In this document: in pieces, positions 36,716-45,519 of the stretch | Numbering within the stretch: the first letter of the stretch is position 1 | Layout: each line of letters opens with the position of its first letter | Assembly (NCBI RefSeq): GCF_000244955.1 | Contig: NZ_CM001439.1 | Location: 1,330,628-1,394,627, forward strand | Length of the DNA stretch: 64,000 bases | Source of the DNA: Saccharomonospora marina XMU15 | GTDB lineage: Bacteria > Actinomycetota > Actinomycetes > Mycobacteriales > Pseudonocardiaceae | Direction: 5' to 3' | Notes under the pieces: generated by a model | Told to the model about the DNA's origin: nothing | Databases searched by the model: none | What the model saw: only the letters and a program-made list of their open reading frames with translations | Program-made: the position numbers and the translations under genes

Positions 36716-37261
36716 CTAGCCCAAGTCTCCTAGGGTACTGCTGTCCGAGGCAGATGACGACGTGGTCGTAGACGGCGTGCTCTCCGACGGCGTTGTGGTG
36801 GTGGTCGTCGGCTTGCTGGTGGTGGGCGGGATAGTGGTGTTCTCACCGCCGGACGTCGGCCGCTGCGAGCTTCGCCTCGGCGGAGGCTGTTCGCTGCTAC
36901 GGGTCGTGCGATCCGGGTTGTCGCTGACCGTGGTGGTTCCAGCTGTGTCGGAGTGGGGCATGGTTCCGGTCACGGCGACGCCGTCGACGAGCACGGTCGT
37001 CTGCCCCGGCACCGCCTCTCCCGGAACCACTTCAGCGCCTCCGGTCGCGCCGGAGTTGTCGGTGCGCCCGGTCTGTGCCGTCGTGCGGTCGTCGGCGGGC
37101 GGGTCCTGCGGAGCGAGGACCTGCGCGACCGCGGCGAAGGCGGTGACGACGACGAGCCCGCTCACGGCGAGGGCGAGGTAGCCGGTGCGGGACAGCCGTC
37201 CCTCGTGCTCGCTAGGAGGAGCGATCTCGGGGCGGGGTTGCGACCCTGGCGACTGGGCCAT
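36716..37261 (-). CDS. Membrane-anchored Ser/Thr/Pro-rich hypothetical protein
   Basis: A 181-residue protein I do not recognise. A short cytoplasmic part (about 1-25) is followed by one membrane segment (TGYLALAVSGLVVVTAFAAV). The outside region ends in a Thr/Ser/Pro-rich tail (about 120-181, with runs such as SKPTTTTTTPSESTPSTTT), typical of a cell-wall-spanning, possibly glycosylated linker. ATG 37261 has GGAG upstream; the longer frame to 37633 runs antisense to acyP and is not used. No catalytic motif is seen. Confidence 0.65.
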   Translation of the reverse strand: MAQSPGSQPRPEIAPPSEHEGRLSRTGYLALAVSGLVVVTAFAAVAQVLAPQDPPADDRTTAQTGRTDNSGATGGAEVVPGEAVPGQTTVLVDGVAVTGTMPHSDTAGTTTVSDNPDRTTRSSEQPPPRRSSQRPTSGGENTTIPPTTSKPTTTTTTPSESTPSTTTSSSASDSSTLGDLG

Positions 37262-37402
37262 GCAATGCTCCTTCGGGAGTCGCTGACAGTTGGGCCAACC
37301 GGCGCACTTCGCGCGGACAGTATCACCGGCCGGTAACCACCGGCGAGCGGGCCGGTGGCGGGTCGTGCACACTGCGTCGCCGAGGTGCGGCACGATGGGG
37401 GC

Positions 37403-37690
37403 GTGGTGCAGGAACAGCAGGTGGCCCGCCTCACCGCCTGGGTGCACGGAAGGGTCCAGGGCGTCGGTTTCCGCTGGTGGACGCGCAGCCGCGCGCTCGA
37501 ACTCGGTTTGGTCGGCAGCGCTACCAACCTCGCCGACGGCAGGGTGGAGGTCGTGGCCGAGGGCCGCAAGGACCGTTGTGAGCGGCTGCTCGCGCTGCTG
37601 AGGTCGCCCGACACCCCGGGGCAGGTGGACCACGTCGCCGAGCAGTGGTCCGCTCCCAAGGGCGGTCTCGACGGCTTCGTGGAGCGCTGA
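37403..37690 (+). CDS. acyP: Acylphosphatase
   Basis: A 95-residue acylphosphatase that hydrolyses carboxyl-phosphate bonds. The phosphate-binding loop with the catalytic Arg is [13 protein letters not shown] and the catalytic Asn is in [16 protein letters not shown] 37403 gives a length like the mycobacterial homolog; GTG 37406 or 37421 are also possible. It precedes smc, the usual actinobacterial order. The 176 bases before smc contain nothing I can identify. Confidence 0.92.
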   Translation: MVQEQQVARLTAWVHGRVQGVGFRWWTRSRALELGLVGSATNLADGRVEVVAEGRKDRCERLLALLRSPDTPGQVDHVAEQWSAPKGGLDGFVER

Positions 37691-37866
37691 CCTCGTTACC
37701 CCAAACGGGTGGGCAAGGGTGTCGCCTGCTGAACTGCTGAGGTGAATGTGACGGCTGGGGCGGGTGTGAAGGCGCGCCCGGAGCCCGGCTACCGCGCCCC
37801 CACCGCCCGCCCGGGTAGCATCGCCTCGATCGGCAACGGGAGTCGTGAGGGGAAGGTCTACGCCGC

Positions 37867-40800
37867 GTGCACCTGAAAAGCTTGACGCTCAAGGGCTTCA
37901 AGTCCTTCGCGTCGGCGACGACCCTGCGGTTCGAGCCGGGCATCACGTGCGTGGTCGGGCCCAACGGCTCCGGCAAGTCGAACGTGCTCGACGCGCTGCG
38001 CTGGGTGATGGGCACGCAGGGGGCCAAGGACCTGCGCGGCGGCAAGATGGAAGACGTCATCTTCGCCGGAACCTCGGGCCGGGCGCCGCTCGGCCGTGCC
38101 GAGGTGACCCTGACCATCGACAACAGCGACGGCGCGCTGCCCATCGACTACACCGAGGTCTCGATCACCCGCCGGATGTTTCGCGACGGCGCCAGCGAGT
38201 ACGAGATCAACGGCAGCTCCTGCCGCCTGCTCGACATCCAGGAACTGCTGTCCGACTCCGGTATCGGTCGGGAGATGCACGTCATCGTCGGGCAGGGTCA
38301 GCTTTCGGAGATCCTGCAGTCCAAGCCCGAGGACCGGCGCGCCTTCATCGAGGAGGCCGCGGGCGTACTCAAGCACCGCAAGCGCAAGGAAAAGGCGCTG
38401 CGCAAGCTCAACGCCATGCAGGGCAACCTCGACCGGCTCAACGACCTCACCGCCGAGTTGCGCCGCCAGCTGAAACCGCTTGGTAAGCAGGCCGAGATCG
38501 CCCGCAAGGCACAGGTGGTGCAGTCCGAACTGCGAGACGCCAAGCTCCGCCTTTTCGCCGACGACCTGGTCACCCAGCGCAGGGAGATCGAGAAGGAGGA
38601 GGCCGACGAGAAGGCCGCCCGCGCTCGCCGCGCCGAGGTGGAGCAGGCCCTCGAGGTTGCCACGTCCGAGCAGACCGAACTGGAGAACGCCCTCGCGGAG
38701 GACGCGCCGCTGCTTACCGCCGCACAGGACACCTGGTACAAGCTGTCGGCGCTGGCCGAGCGGCTGCGCGGCACGGTGCGCCTGGCCGTCGAGCGGCAAC
38801 GGCACCTTTCTTCGGAAGTCGAGACCGCGGGCTCGGGGCGCGACCCGGAGGAACTGCTCGCCGAGGCGGAGCGGGCCGCCGAGCGCGAGGACGAGCTGAA
38901 CGAGGCGGTGTCGCAGGCAAGGGCGATGCTGTCGGAGACGATCGAGCGGCGTGAGCACCTGGAACGCGTGGTGCAGGCTGCCGAACGCGCTCACATGGCA
39001 GCCGTGCGCGCCATCGCCGACCGGCGTGAGGGGATCGCCAAACTCAGCGGCCAGGTAGAGGCGCTTCGCAGCAAGAGCGCCGCCACCGCCGAGGAGATCG
39101 AGCGACTCACCAGCGGCATCGACGAGGCGATGGCCAGAGCCGAGACCGCCGCGGAGGAACTCGAGCGTGCCCGCGCGGAGGGCGGCGTCGAGGAGTCCGA
39201 CGACGCGGGGCTGCGCGAACGGCACGACCGTGCGGTCGAGGCCAACAACGCGGCCAAGGCCAGGGTCGAGGAACTGGTGAAGGCCGAGCGCGCCGCCGAG
39301 CGGGACATCGCCTCGGAGCGTGCCCGCGTCGACGCCCTTTCCATGGGGCTCAACCGCAAGGACGGCGCGGGCGCACTGCTCGCCGCCGCCGACGAACTAC
39401 CGGGGCTGTTGGGGTCCGTGGCCGCCCTGCTCACCGTCGACCCTGGCTACGAGGTGGCGCTCGCCGCGGCGCTGGGACCGGTCGCCGATGCGGTGGCGGT
39501 GCAGGGCGGTGAGGACGCCGTCGCCGCGCTGCGGCACCTCAAGGAAACCGAGTCAGGGCGGGCGGGAATCCTCGTCGGCGGCGAGCAGGCGGCCGTGCCG
39601 TCGGGGTGGCCAGCACTGCCGGACGGCGCTCGCTGGGCTCGCGACGTGGTCAGAGCCCCGGATGCGCTGCGCGGAGCGGTCGAACGTGCGCTGCAACGGG
39701 TTGCCGTCGTCAACTCGCTCGACCAGGCACGCGCCTTCGTGCGCGAGCACCCGGAAGTCACAGCCGTCACCAGGGACGGCGATGTGCTGGGAGCGCACTG
39801 GGCGGTGGGTGGTTCCGCCAAGGACGAGAGCGTGATCGAGGTCCAGGCCGCCGTGGACGAGGCGCAGGACCGGCTCGCGGCGGCCGAGCGCGTGCTGCAG
39901 CGCACGGCGGCGGAGTTGGAGGGCGCGCGTGCCGACCAGCAGGATCGCAGGGCGGAGGTGGCAGCGGCCAAGGAGGCGCTCAACGAGGCCAAGGTACGAA
40001 AGGCTCGCTCCTCGGAACGGCTCAGCAGCCTGCAACAGGCGGCCCGCTCCGCGGAGTCCGAAGTGGAACGGCTGCGAGACCAGCGCGCGAAGGTGGAGCG
40101 GAACAGGGAGGACATGCTCACCCAGCTCAACGAGCTGGAGGAGCGGCTGGCGGCCGTTTCGGACCAACCGGTCGACGAGGACCCCGACACCACCGAACGC
40201 GACGAGGCGGCCGAATCCCTCAGCGAGGTGAGGCAGGAGGAGGTCGACGCCCGGCTCGCGCTGCGCACCGCGGAGGAGCGGGCACGCGGCATCGCGGGCA
40301 AGGCGGACTCGCTTCGCCGGGCCGCCGAGGCCGAGCGCCAGGCGCGCGAACGGGCCGAGCGCGCCAGGATCGCGAGGAAGCGAGGGGCGGAGATCGCCGC
40401 CGCCGTCGTCAACGGCGGCGAGATCGCGCTCGAACGTATCGAGGTATCGCTGCGGCTCGCCTCCGAGCAGCGCGACGAGGTGCAGCGCAGGCGGGAAAGC
40501 AGGGAAACCGCGCTGGCCCAGGTGCGCTCCCGCGTGCGCGAACTCACCGGCGAGCTGGAGAAGCTCACCGACGCCGTGCACCGCGACGAGGTGCTGCGTG
40601 CGGAGCAGCGGCTGCGGCTGGAACAACTCGAAGCCAAGATCACCGAGGAGTTCGGGATCGGGCTGGACGACCTTGTCGCCGAGTACGGACCCGAGGTCCC
40701 GGTGCCGCCGGGCGCGGGGGAGTTGGCCGAGTACGAGGCGGCGAAGGAACGCGGCGAGACCGTCATGGCGCCGCAGCCCATTCCCTACGACCGGAACACC

Positions 40801-41466
40801 CAGGCGCGCAGGGCCAAGCGGGCGGAGAAGGACCTTGCGTTGCTGGGCAAGGTGAACCCGCTCGCGCTGGAGGAGTTCGCGGCGCTGGAGGAGCGGTACA
40901 AGTTCCTCTCCACACAGCTGGAAGACCTCAAGGCGACCCGCAAGGACCTGCTCACGGTCATCAAGGAGGTCGACGACAAGATCCTCGAGGTCTTCGCCAG
41001 CGCCTACCACGATGTGGCCCGCGAGTTCGAGACCGTGTTCTCCGTGCTGTTCCCCGGTGGCGAGGGCCGCATGGTGCTCACCGAGCCGGACGACATGCTG
41101 GCCACCGGGGTCGATGTCGAGGCGCGCCCGCCGGGCAAGAAGGTCAAGCGGCTGTCGTTGCTGTCCGGCGGTGAGAAGTCGCTGGTCGCGGTGGCGATGC
41201 TGGTGGCGATCTTCCGGGCGAGGCCGTCGCCGTTCTACGTCATGGACGAGGTCGAGGCGGCGCTGGACGACACCAACATGCGCCGCCTCATCGGGTTGCT
41301 CGAGCAGTTGCGTGCGAACTCCCAGTTGATCATCATCACGCACCAGAAGCCGACGATGGAGATCGCCGACGCGTTGTACGGCGTGAGCATGCAGGGCGAC
41401 GGCATCACGCAGGTCATCTCACAGCGGTTGCGCAAGGACGACGAGCAGCCGACCCCAGCCGCCTGA
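37867..41466 (+). CDS. smc: Chromosome segregation protein SMC
   Basis: The SMC ATPase compacts and separates chromosomes with ScpA and ScpB. The 1199-residue protein has an N-terminal Walker A (GPNGSGKSNVLDALRWVMG), two long coiled coils, and a hinge at about residues 500-660 (GLLGSVAALLTVDPGYEVAL). The C-terminal head has signature LSGGEKSLVAVAML and Walker B FYVMDEVEAALDD. The GTG at 37867 matches the family start (HLKSLTLKGFKSFA). Its stop is followed directly by a 21-bp repeat array. Confidence 0.97.
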   Translation: MHLKSLTLKGFKSFASATTLRFEPGITCVVGPNGSGKSNVLDALRWVMGTQGAKDLRGGKMEDVIFAGTSGRAPLGRAEVTLTIDNSDGALPIDYTEVSITRRMFRDGASEYEINGSSCRLLDIQELLSDSGIGREMHVIVGQGQLSEILQSKPEDRRAFIEEAAGVLKHRKRKEKALRKLNAMQGNLDRLNDLTAELRRQLKPLGKQAEIARKAQVVQSELRDAKLRLFADDLVTQRREIEKEEADEKAARARRAEVEQALEVATSEQTELENALAEDAPLLTAAQDTWYKLSALAERLRGTVRLAVERQRHLSSEVETAGSGRDPEELLAEAERAAEREDELNEAVSQARAMLSETIERREHLERVVQAAERAHMAAVRAIADRREGIAKLSGQVEALRSKSAATAEEIERLTSGIDEAMARAETAAEELERARAEGGVEESDDAGLRERHDRAVEANNAAKARVEELVKAERAAERDIASERARVDALSMGLNRKDGAGALLAAADELPGLLGSVAALLTVDPGYEVALAAALGPVADAVAVQGGEDAVAALRHLKETESGRAGILVGGEQAAVPSGWPALPDGARWARDVVRAPDALRGAVERALQRVAVVNSLDQARAFVREHPEVTAVTRDGDVLGAHWAVGGSAKDESVIEVQAAVDEAQDRLAAAERVLQRTAAELEGARADQQDRRAEVAAAKEALNEAKVRKARSSERLSSLQQAARSAESEVERLRDQRAKVERNREDMLTQLNELEERLAAVSDQPVDEDPDTTERDEAAESLSEVRQEEVDARLALRTAEERARGIAGKADSLRRAAEAERQARERAERARIARKRGAEIAAAVVNGGEIALERIEVSLRLASEQRDEVQRRRESRETALAQVRSRVRELTGELEKLTDAVHRDEVLRAEQRLRLEQLEAKITEEFGIGLDDLVAEYGPEVPVPPGAGELAEYEAAKERGETVMAPQPIPYDRNTQARRAKRAEKDLALLGKVNPLALEEFAALEERYKFLSTQLEDLKATRKDLLTVIKEVDDKILEVFASAYHDVAREFETVFSVLFPGGEGRMVLTEPDDMLATGVDVEARPPGKKVKRLSLLSGGEKSLVAVAMLVAIFRARPSPFYVMDEVEAALDDTNMRRLIGLLEQLRANSQLIIITHQKPTMEIADALYGVSMQGDGITQVISQRLRKDDEQPTPAA

Positions 41467-41564
41467 CCCCGGCTCTCGCCGGCGAGTCCCCCGTTCCCGT
41501 CGGCGAGTCCTGCGTTCCCGTCGGCGAGTTCTGCGCTCTCGGCCGCGAGTGCCGCGCTGCGGTG
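41467..41564. repeat. 21-bp tandem repeat array after smc, CGAGT orientation
   Basis: A partial unit (41467-41480) is followed by four 21-base units at 41481-41501, 41502-41522, 41523-41543 and 41544-41564. The last is degenerate. Units show both subtypes (GAGTCCCCCG and GAGTTCTGCG) and one intermediate. It starts at the base after the smc stop. Confidence 0.85.
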
Positions 41565-41620
41565 TCGGTTTCGGCACGAAGGCTCGCTCGGCTGGCTGGG
41601 CGACACGTGTGTCCGTTCGA

Positions 41621-41725
41621 CTCCGGAACGCAGAGTTCGTGGGCCTGGGCGAGGGACTCGCGGGCAGGAACGCAGAACTCGCGGGCAGGAAGGGGGGACT
41701 CGCGGGCAGGAAGGGGGGACTCGCG
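41621..41725. repeat. 21-bp tandem repeat array, ACTCG orientation, five units
   Basis: Five contiguous exact 21-base units (starts 41621, 41642, 41663, 41684, 41705) run in the opposite orientation to the array at 41467-41564. Units 4 and 5 are identical. The subtypes alternate, with GCAGA-type units 1 and 3 and GGGGA-type units 2, 4 and 5. Together with the upstream array it forms a large inverted repeat around a 56-base spacer. Confidence 0.9.
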
Positions 41726-41776
41726 ATCTGTTACGAAGGGTCCCGTGGCGGCGGCAGGTCTGCCAAGATGCCCTGC

Positions 41777-42550
41777 ATGGCAGACGACGGTTGGCCCGCT
41801 GGTGATCCGCGACGGTACTTCGACGCCCCGATCGACCCCGTTCACCTGCGGGAGAGCAGCCCCAATGTGTACCGACGCGCGATGTGGCTCGCGATCGGCA
41901 TCGTGGTCGGGTGCGGCCTGCTCGCGCTCGGTGGGTGGTCCATCGTGGACGGCGGTTGGTGGGGAGTGCTGCTCGGCGTGCTGGCCGCGCTGGTCGGGCT
42001 GCTGCTGTTCGTGCGCGGACTCATCGCGAGCAACGCCACCAAACCCTTTCGCGGCGGACCGCTGGCGCCTGGCATGGTCATGGAGCAGGCCGACGACACG
42101 GTGCGGATGCTGGTGCTCGGCGAGATCTCCCGCGACCCGGCGGCCACGCCCGAGTTCGCCTACCGCCTCGTCACGTTCCGCGCCCGCGAGCAGACCCATT
42201 TCGTTCCCGGGCAGCGCATCCCGTGTGTGCTGCACGGCTTCGTCGCGCCGCCGTGGAGCGGACGCTGGTGGAGCTTCGACGCCTCACCGATCACCTGGGC
42301 CACTGCCGACCAGACGGTGCTCGACGGTGCCGCCTCCGCGATCCCGGTGCCCGAGTGGGACCAGTTGCTCGCGGGTGCGCAGCGCCTCGGCGAGATCCGC
42401 CGCAAGTGGACGCGGCTGGCGCGGGTGTCGTCCGAGGACCTGCCCGAGTCGCTGCGCAGGCCACCCACGCGGCTGGGCGTGCCGGTGGAGTGGCAGGCCG
42501 ACGGCCGCGCGAGGTTCGTCGGCTCGGTCGCCGACGCGGTGAGCGTCTAA
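41777..42550 (+). CDS. DUF3239-like membrane protein
   Basis: A 257-residue protein with two membrane segments (about residues 35-82, AMWLAIGIVVGCGLLALGG and GVLLGVLAALVGLLLFVRGL) and a cytoplasmic C-terminal domain of about 170 residues. That domain has RIPCVLHGFVAPPWSGRWWS and SAIPVPEWDQLLAG. The pattern resembles DUF3239 proteins of unknown function, but I am not certain. ATG 41777 or the in-frame ATG 41768 may be used. The frame is open far upstream only because of the 21-bp repeats. Confidence 0.65.
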   Translation: MADDGWPAGDPRRYFDAPIDPVHLRESSPNVYRRAMWLAIGIVVGCGLLALGGWSIVDGGWWGVLLGVLAALVGLLLFVRGLIASNATKPFRGGPLAPGMVMEQADDTVRMLVLGEISRDPAATPEFAYRLVTFRAREQTHFVPGQRIPCVLHGFVAPPWSGRWWSFDASPITWATADQTVLDGAASAIPVPEWDQLLAGAQRLGEIRRKWTRLARVSSEDLPESLRRPPTRLGVPVEWQADGRARFVGSVADAVSV

Positions 42551-42654
42551 CGCGACACCAGGCGACGCATCGACATTCCTTGCGCCTGTCGGGCAGCCGC
42601 CTGCCCCACCGGCCCGACGACGAACGCAACGCAGCGGCTGCTTGACAGCAAGCG

Positions 42655-44163
42655 TCAGGCAGCCTCCTGGTGTTGCGGTTGTCGTGCCTTGGGGTCGGGG
42701 GAGGAGTGGCGCAGCGACAGCAGCCCGCCCACCAGCAACGTCACCAGCACACCGAGCGGCACGTACCACGGAAACGCCAGCGAGGTCGGCTCTCCGTCCA
42801 CCGTGAACTCGATGCCGAGCACGAAGGTGGCCGAAACCGCGATCGTGCAGCCGAAGGCCGCGATGGCGTCGGCCTGCCGTGCCCGCTTCACCAGGATGCC
42901 GAGGAAGAAGGCGCCCAGCAGCGCGCCGTAGGTGTAGCTCGCGATGCTCAGCCCCACCTCCACCACCGGCTGCTCGGTACTGGTGAACATGGAGGCGAAC
43001 AGCACGAACACCCCGGCCCACAGCAGCGTCCACAGCTTCGCCCTGCTGAGCACGACCTCGTCGGGTAGCCGCCGCCTGGTCACGTGCTGGTAGATGTCGC
43101 TCACCGTCGAGGTGGAAAGCGAGTTGAGCGACGAGGAGATCGTGCTCATGGCCGCGGCCAGGATGCCCGCGATGAGCAGTCCGGAAAGCCCCGACGGCAA
43201 CTGCTCGACGATGAACCTGGGGAACAGTTCGTCGGTCGCTGCCAGCCCGAGAGCTTCCGGGCTCGCGCCACGGTAGAACGACCACAGCATGGCGCCGACG
43301 AGCAGGAACAGCGCGAACTGCACGAAGACCACACCGCCGCTGGCGATGACGGCTTTCTGACTGTCCTTGACGGTGCGGCAGGCCAGCAGCCGCTGCACCA
43401 TCAACTGGTCGGCGCCGTGGGAGGCCATCGCGAACAGCGCGCCACCCACGACGGCGGTGCCGAAGGCGTAGGGGTTGGTGAGCAGATCCGGAGAGAAGTC
43501 GAAGAACTGGAACTTGCCCGCGTCGAAGGCACCTGCGAACCAGCCGTCAGGCAACTTGCCCGCCAGCACCACCACCGCGGCCACGGCGCCGAGCACGTAG
43601 ATGCTCATCTGCACGACGTCGACCCAGATCACCGCCCGGATGCCGCCGAGATAGGTGTAGATCACCGCGAACACCGCGATCGCCGCGATGATCACCCAGT
43701 ACGGCACGTCCATGCCCAGCCCCGCCAGGACGAGCTTGACCGGGATGGCGGTGGCGAACAGCCGCACCCCGTCGGCCAGCAGCCGGGTGACCAGGAACGT
43801 CACCGAGGCCGTGCCCTGCAGCCCGTTGCCGAACCGCTTGCCGAGGAAGCCGTAGGCGCTGACCAGGTTGCCCGCGTAGTACCTGGGCAACAACACGAAC
43901 GCGACCAGCACCCTGCCGATGAGGTAGCCGATCGCCAGTTGCAGGTAGGTGACGTTGCCGAGGTAGGCCACGGTGGGGACGCTGATGACGGTCAGCGTGG
44001 AGGTCTCGGTCGCGACCACGGAGAACGTCACCGCCCACCACGGCACCTGCCTGCTGCCGACGAAGTAGTCGGTGGATGTGCGCTGCTTTCCGCTCAACGC
44101 GATACCCAGCAGCGGCGTGCCGACCAGGAAGACCGCGATGATCGCGAGATCGAGTGCGCGCAT
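42655..44163 (-). CDS. Sodium:solute symporter (SSS family)
   Basis: A 502-residue secondary transporter with about 13 membrane helices. SSS-family features are TDYFVGSRQVPWWAVTFSVV, ATETSTLTVISVP, the IYTYLGGIRAVIWVDVVQM signature and AAAMSTISSSLNSLSTSTV, which carries the sodium-site serines. ATG 44163 has AGGAG six bases upstream, while the ATG at 44169 overlaps it. It begins 9 bases after the anmK stop, so the two form one operon. Uptake of anhydro-N-acetylmuramic acid or a related muropeptide sugar is a reasonable guess, not proven. Confidence 0.85.
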   Translation of the reverse strand: MRALDLAIIAVFLVGTPLLGIALSGKQRTSTDYFVGSRQVPWWAVTFSVVATETSTLTVISVPTVAYLGNVTYLQLAIGYLIGRVLVAFVLLPRYYAGNLVSAYGFLGKRFGNGLQGTASVTFLVTRLLADGVRLFATAIPVKLVLAGLGMDVPYWVIIAAIAVFAVIYTYLGGIRAVIWVDVVQMSIYVLGAVAAVVVLAGKLPDGWFAGAFDAGKFQFFDFSPDLLTNPYAFGTAVVGGALFAMASHGADQLMVQRLLACRTVKDSQKAVIASGGVVFVQFALFLLVGAMLWSFYRGASPEALGLAATDELFPRFIVEQLPSGLSGLLIAGILAAAMSTISSSLNSLSTSTVSDIYQHVTRRRLPDEVVLSRAKLWTLLWAGVFVLFASMFTSTEQPVVEVGLSIASYTYGALLGAFFLGILVKRARQADAIAAFGCTIAVSATFVLGIEFTVDGEPTSLAFPWYVPLGVLVTLLVGGLLSLRHSSPDPKARQPQHQEAA

Positions 44164-44172
44164 TGGCATCTC

Positions 44173-45378
44173 CTAGCGTGTAGAAACGTTGCGCGCCACC
44201 CGCAACCGGTGCACGGGAGGCGAGGGGGGAGGCAGGTGCAGCGGTGAGTGCCCTGGCGTGATGCTGCCGAGCAGCCGCAGGCCACGCGCGCCGGTCGCGC
44301 CCGGCAGGTTGGCAGGCAACCCGTGCCAGGTGAGCCACCCGAGCAGCGCGCTGAGGTAGGCCTCCTTGGCGTCGGCAGGCAACCCCAACTCGTCGCTCGG
44401 CACCAGGCTGAGGTCGCGGCCCAGTGCGCTGACCAGCGCGGGGTTGTGAAGGCCGCCACCGGAGGTGACCACCGTGGTGACGCCGTGCCTGCCGCATTCG
44501 GCCCTGATCGTCGCCGCGGTCAGTTCGGTGAGCGTGGCCAGCAGGTCGGGGCCCGCGACGGGTGGCAGCCCCTCGGTGGCCTCGCGCAGGTAGCCGGAGT
44601 GGAAGACCTCCTTGCCTGTCGACTTGGGCGGCGGCAGCGAGTAGTAGGGCTCCGACAGTAGGCGTCGCAGCAGATCCGGGCGAACACGCCCGCGCGCGGC
44701 CAGTGCGCCGTCGACGTCGCTGTGCTGTGCCCCGCCGGTCACCTCGGCAGCGGCGGCGTCGAGCAGCGCGTTGCCGGGCCCGGTGTCGTAGGCCAGCACG
44801 GAGCCGTCGGGGTGAACGACGGTGAGGTTGGCGATGCCGCCGATGTTGAGGGCGGCCACCGGCTCCGCCGCCTCTTCGGCGGATGTTCGTAGCCACAGCG
44901 CGTCGAGTGTGGCCGCCAGTGGCGCGCCGTGCCCACCGGCGGCTATGTCCCTCGCCCGCAGGTCGGCCACCACCGCGAGGCCGGTGCGTTCGGCGACCCA
45001 GGCCGGTTGACCCAGCTGCAGCGTGCCGAGCGCGGTGCCGTGCTCGACCCAGTGGTAGAGGGTCTGGCCGAGTGAGGCGACCAGGTGTGCTCGGCCGAGT
45101 GCGAGGCGGTGCACCCCGGCCTCGGCCGCTTCGGCGAACGCCTGGCCGACCAGCGTGTCGAGCCTGGTCAGGCTCTGGGCGTCGCAGCAGGCCGGTGGCA
45201 GCGCGGTGTGCAGTTCCTCGCGCAGGTCGGGCGGGTAGTCGAACTCCAGCGCGCCGAGTGGGTCGAGCACCAGTTCGTCACCGTCGCGGTGGAACTGCGC
45301 CACCGCCACGTCGATGCCGTCGATCGACGTTCCGGAGATGAGCCCGACGACCCGCAGAGCCGCGCTGCTAGCTGCCAC
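44173..45378 (-). CDS. anmK: Anhydro-N-acetylmuramic acid kinase
   Basis: AnmK opens and phosphorylates 1,6-anhydro-MurNAc, recycling cell-wall sugars to MurNAc-6-phosphate. The 401-residue protein has GLISGTSIDGID (usual GTSxDG motif), LNIGGIANLTV, AYDTGPGNALLDA and VVTSGGGLHNPAL, as in the family. GTG 45378 starts the family-like N-terminus. It is first in an anmK-symporter operon divergent from ftsY. Neither murQ nor nagZ is in the window, so the recycling route is incomplete here. The gap to ftsY (about 140 bases) is the shared promoter region. Confidence 0.93.
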   Translation of the reverse strand: MAASSAALRVVGLISGTSIDGIDVAVAQFHRDGDELVLDPLGALEFDYPPDLREELHTALPPACCDAQSLTRLDTLVGQAFAEAAEAGVHRLALGRAHLVASLGQTLYHWVEHGTALGTLQLGQPAWVAERTGLAVVADLRARDIAAGGHGAPLAATLDALWLRTSAEEAAEPVAALNIGGIANLTVVHPDGSVLAYDTGPGNALLDAAAAEVTGGAQHSDVDGALAARGRVRPDLLRRLLSEPYYSLPPPKSTGKEVFHSGYLREATEGLPPVAGPDLLATLTELTAATIRAECGRHGVTTVVTSGGGLHNPALVSALGRDLSLVPSDELGLPADAKEAYLSALLGWLTWHGLPANLPGATGARGLRLLGSITPGHSPLHLPPPSPPVHRLRVARNVSTR

Positions 45379-45519
45379 GGCAGTGGTCTAGTCCACGTGG
45401 CGTGCACCGCGCAAGGTTTGGGTGCGTCTTTGCCGCGAAATTCGTATCGGAGGTGGACTCTTCACCACGCGGTCAGGGGCACGCTGCCTGCGACGACGAC
45501 GGATGCGAGGATGGCAATC

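Noticed and set aside
36653-36733. 26-codon ORF with an AAAGGGG upstream
   Set aside because: Its end overlaps the 3' end of the hypothetical gene at 36716, there is no recognisable product, and codon composition is not distinctive.
16171-41725. CRISPR arrays
   Set aside because: The repeats are contiguous 21-mers without unique spacers, and no cas genes are present.
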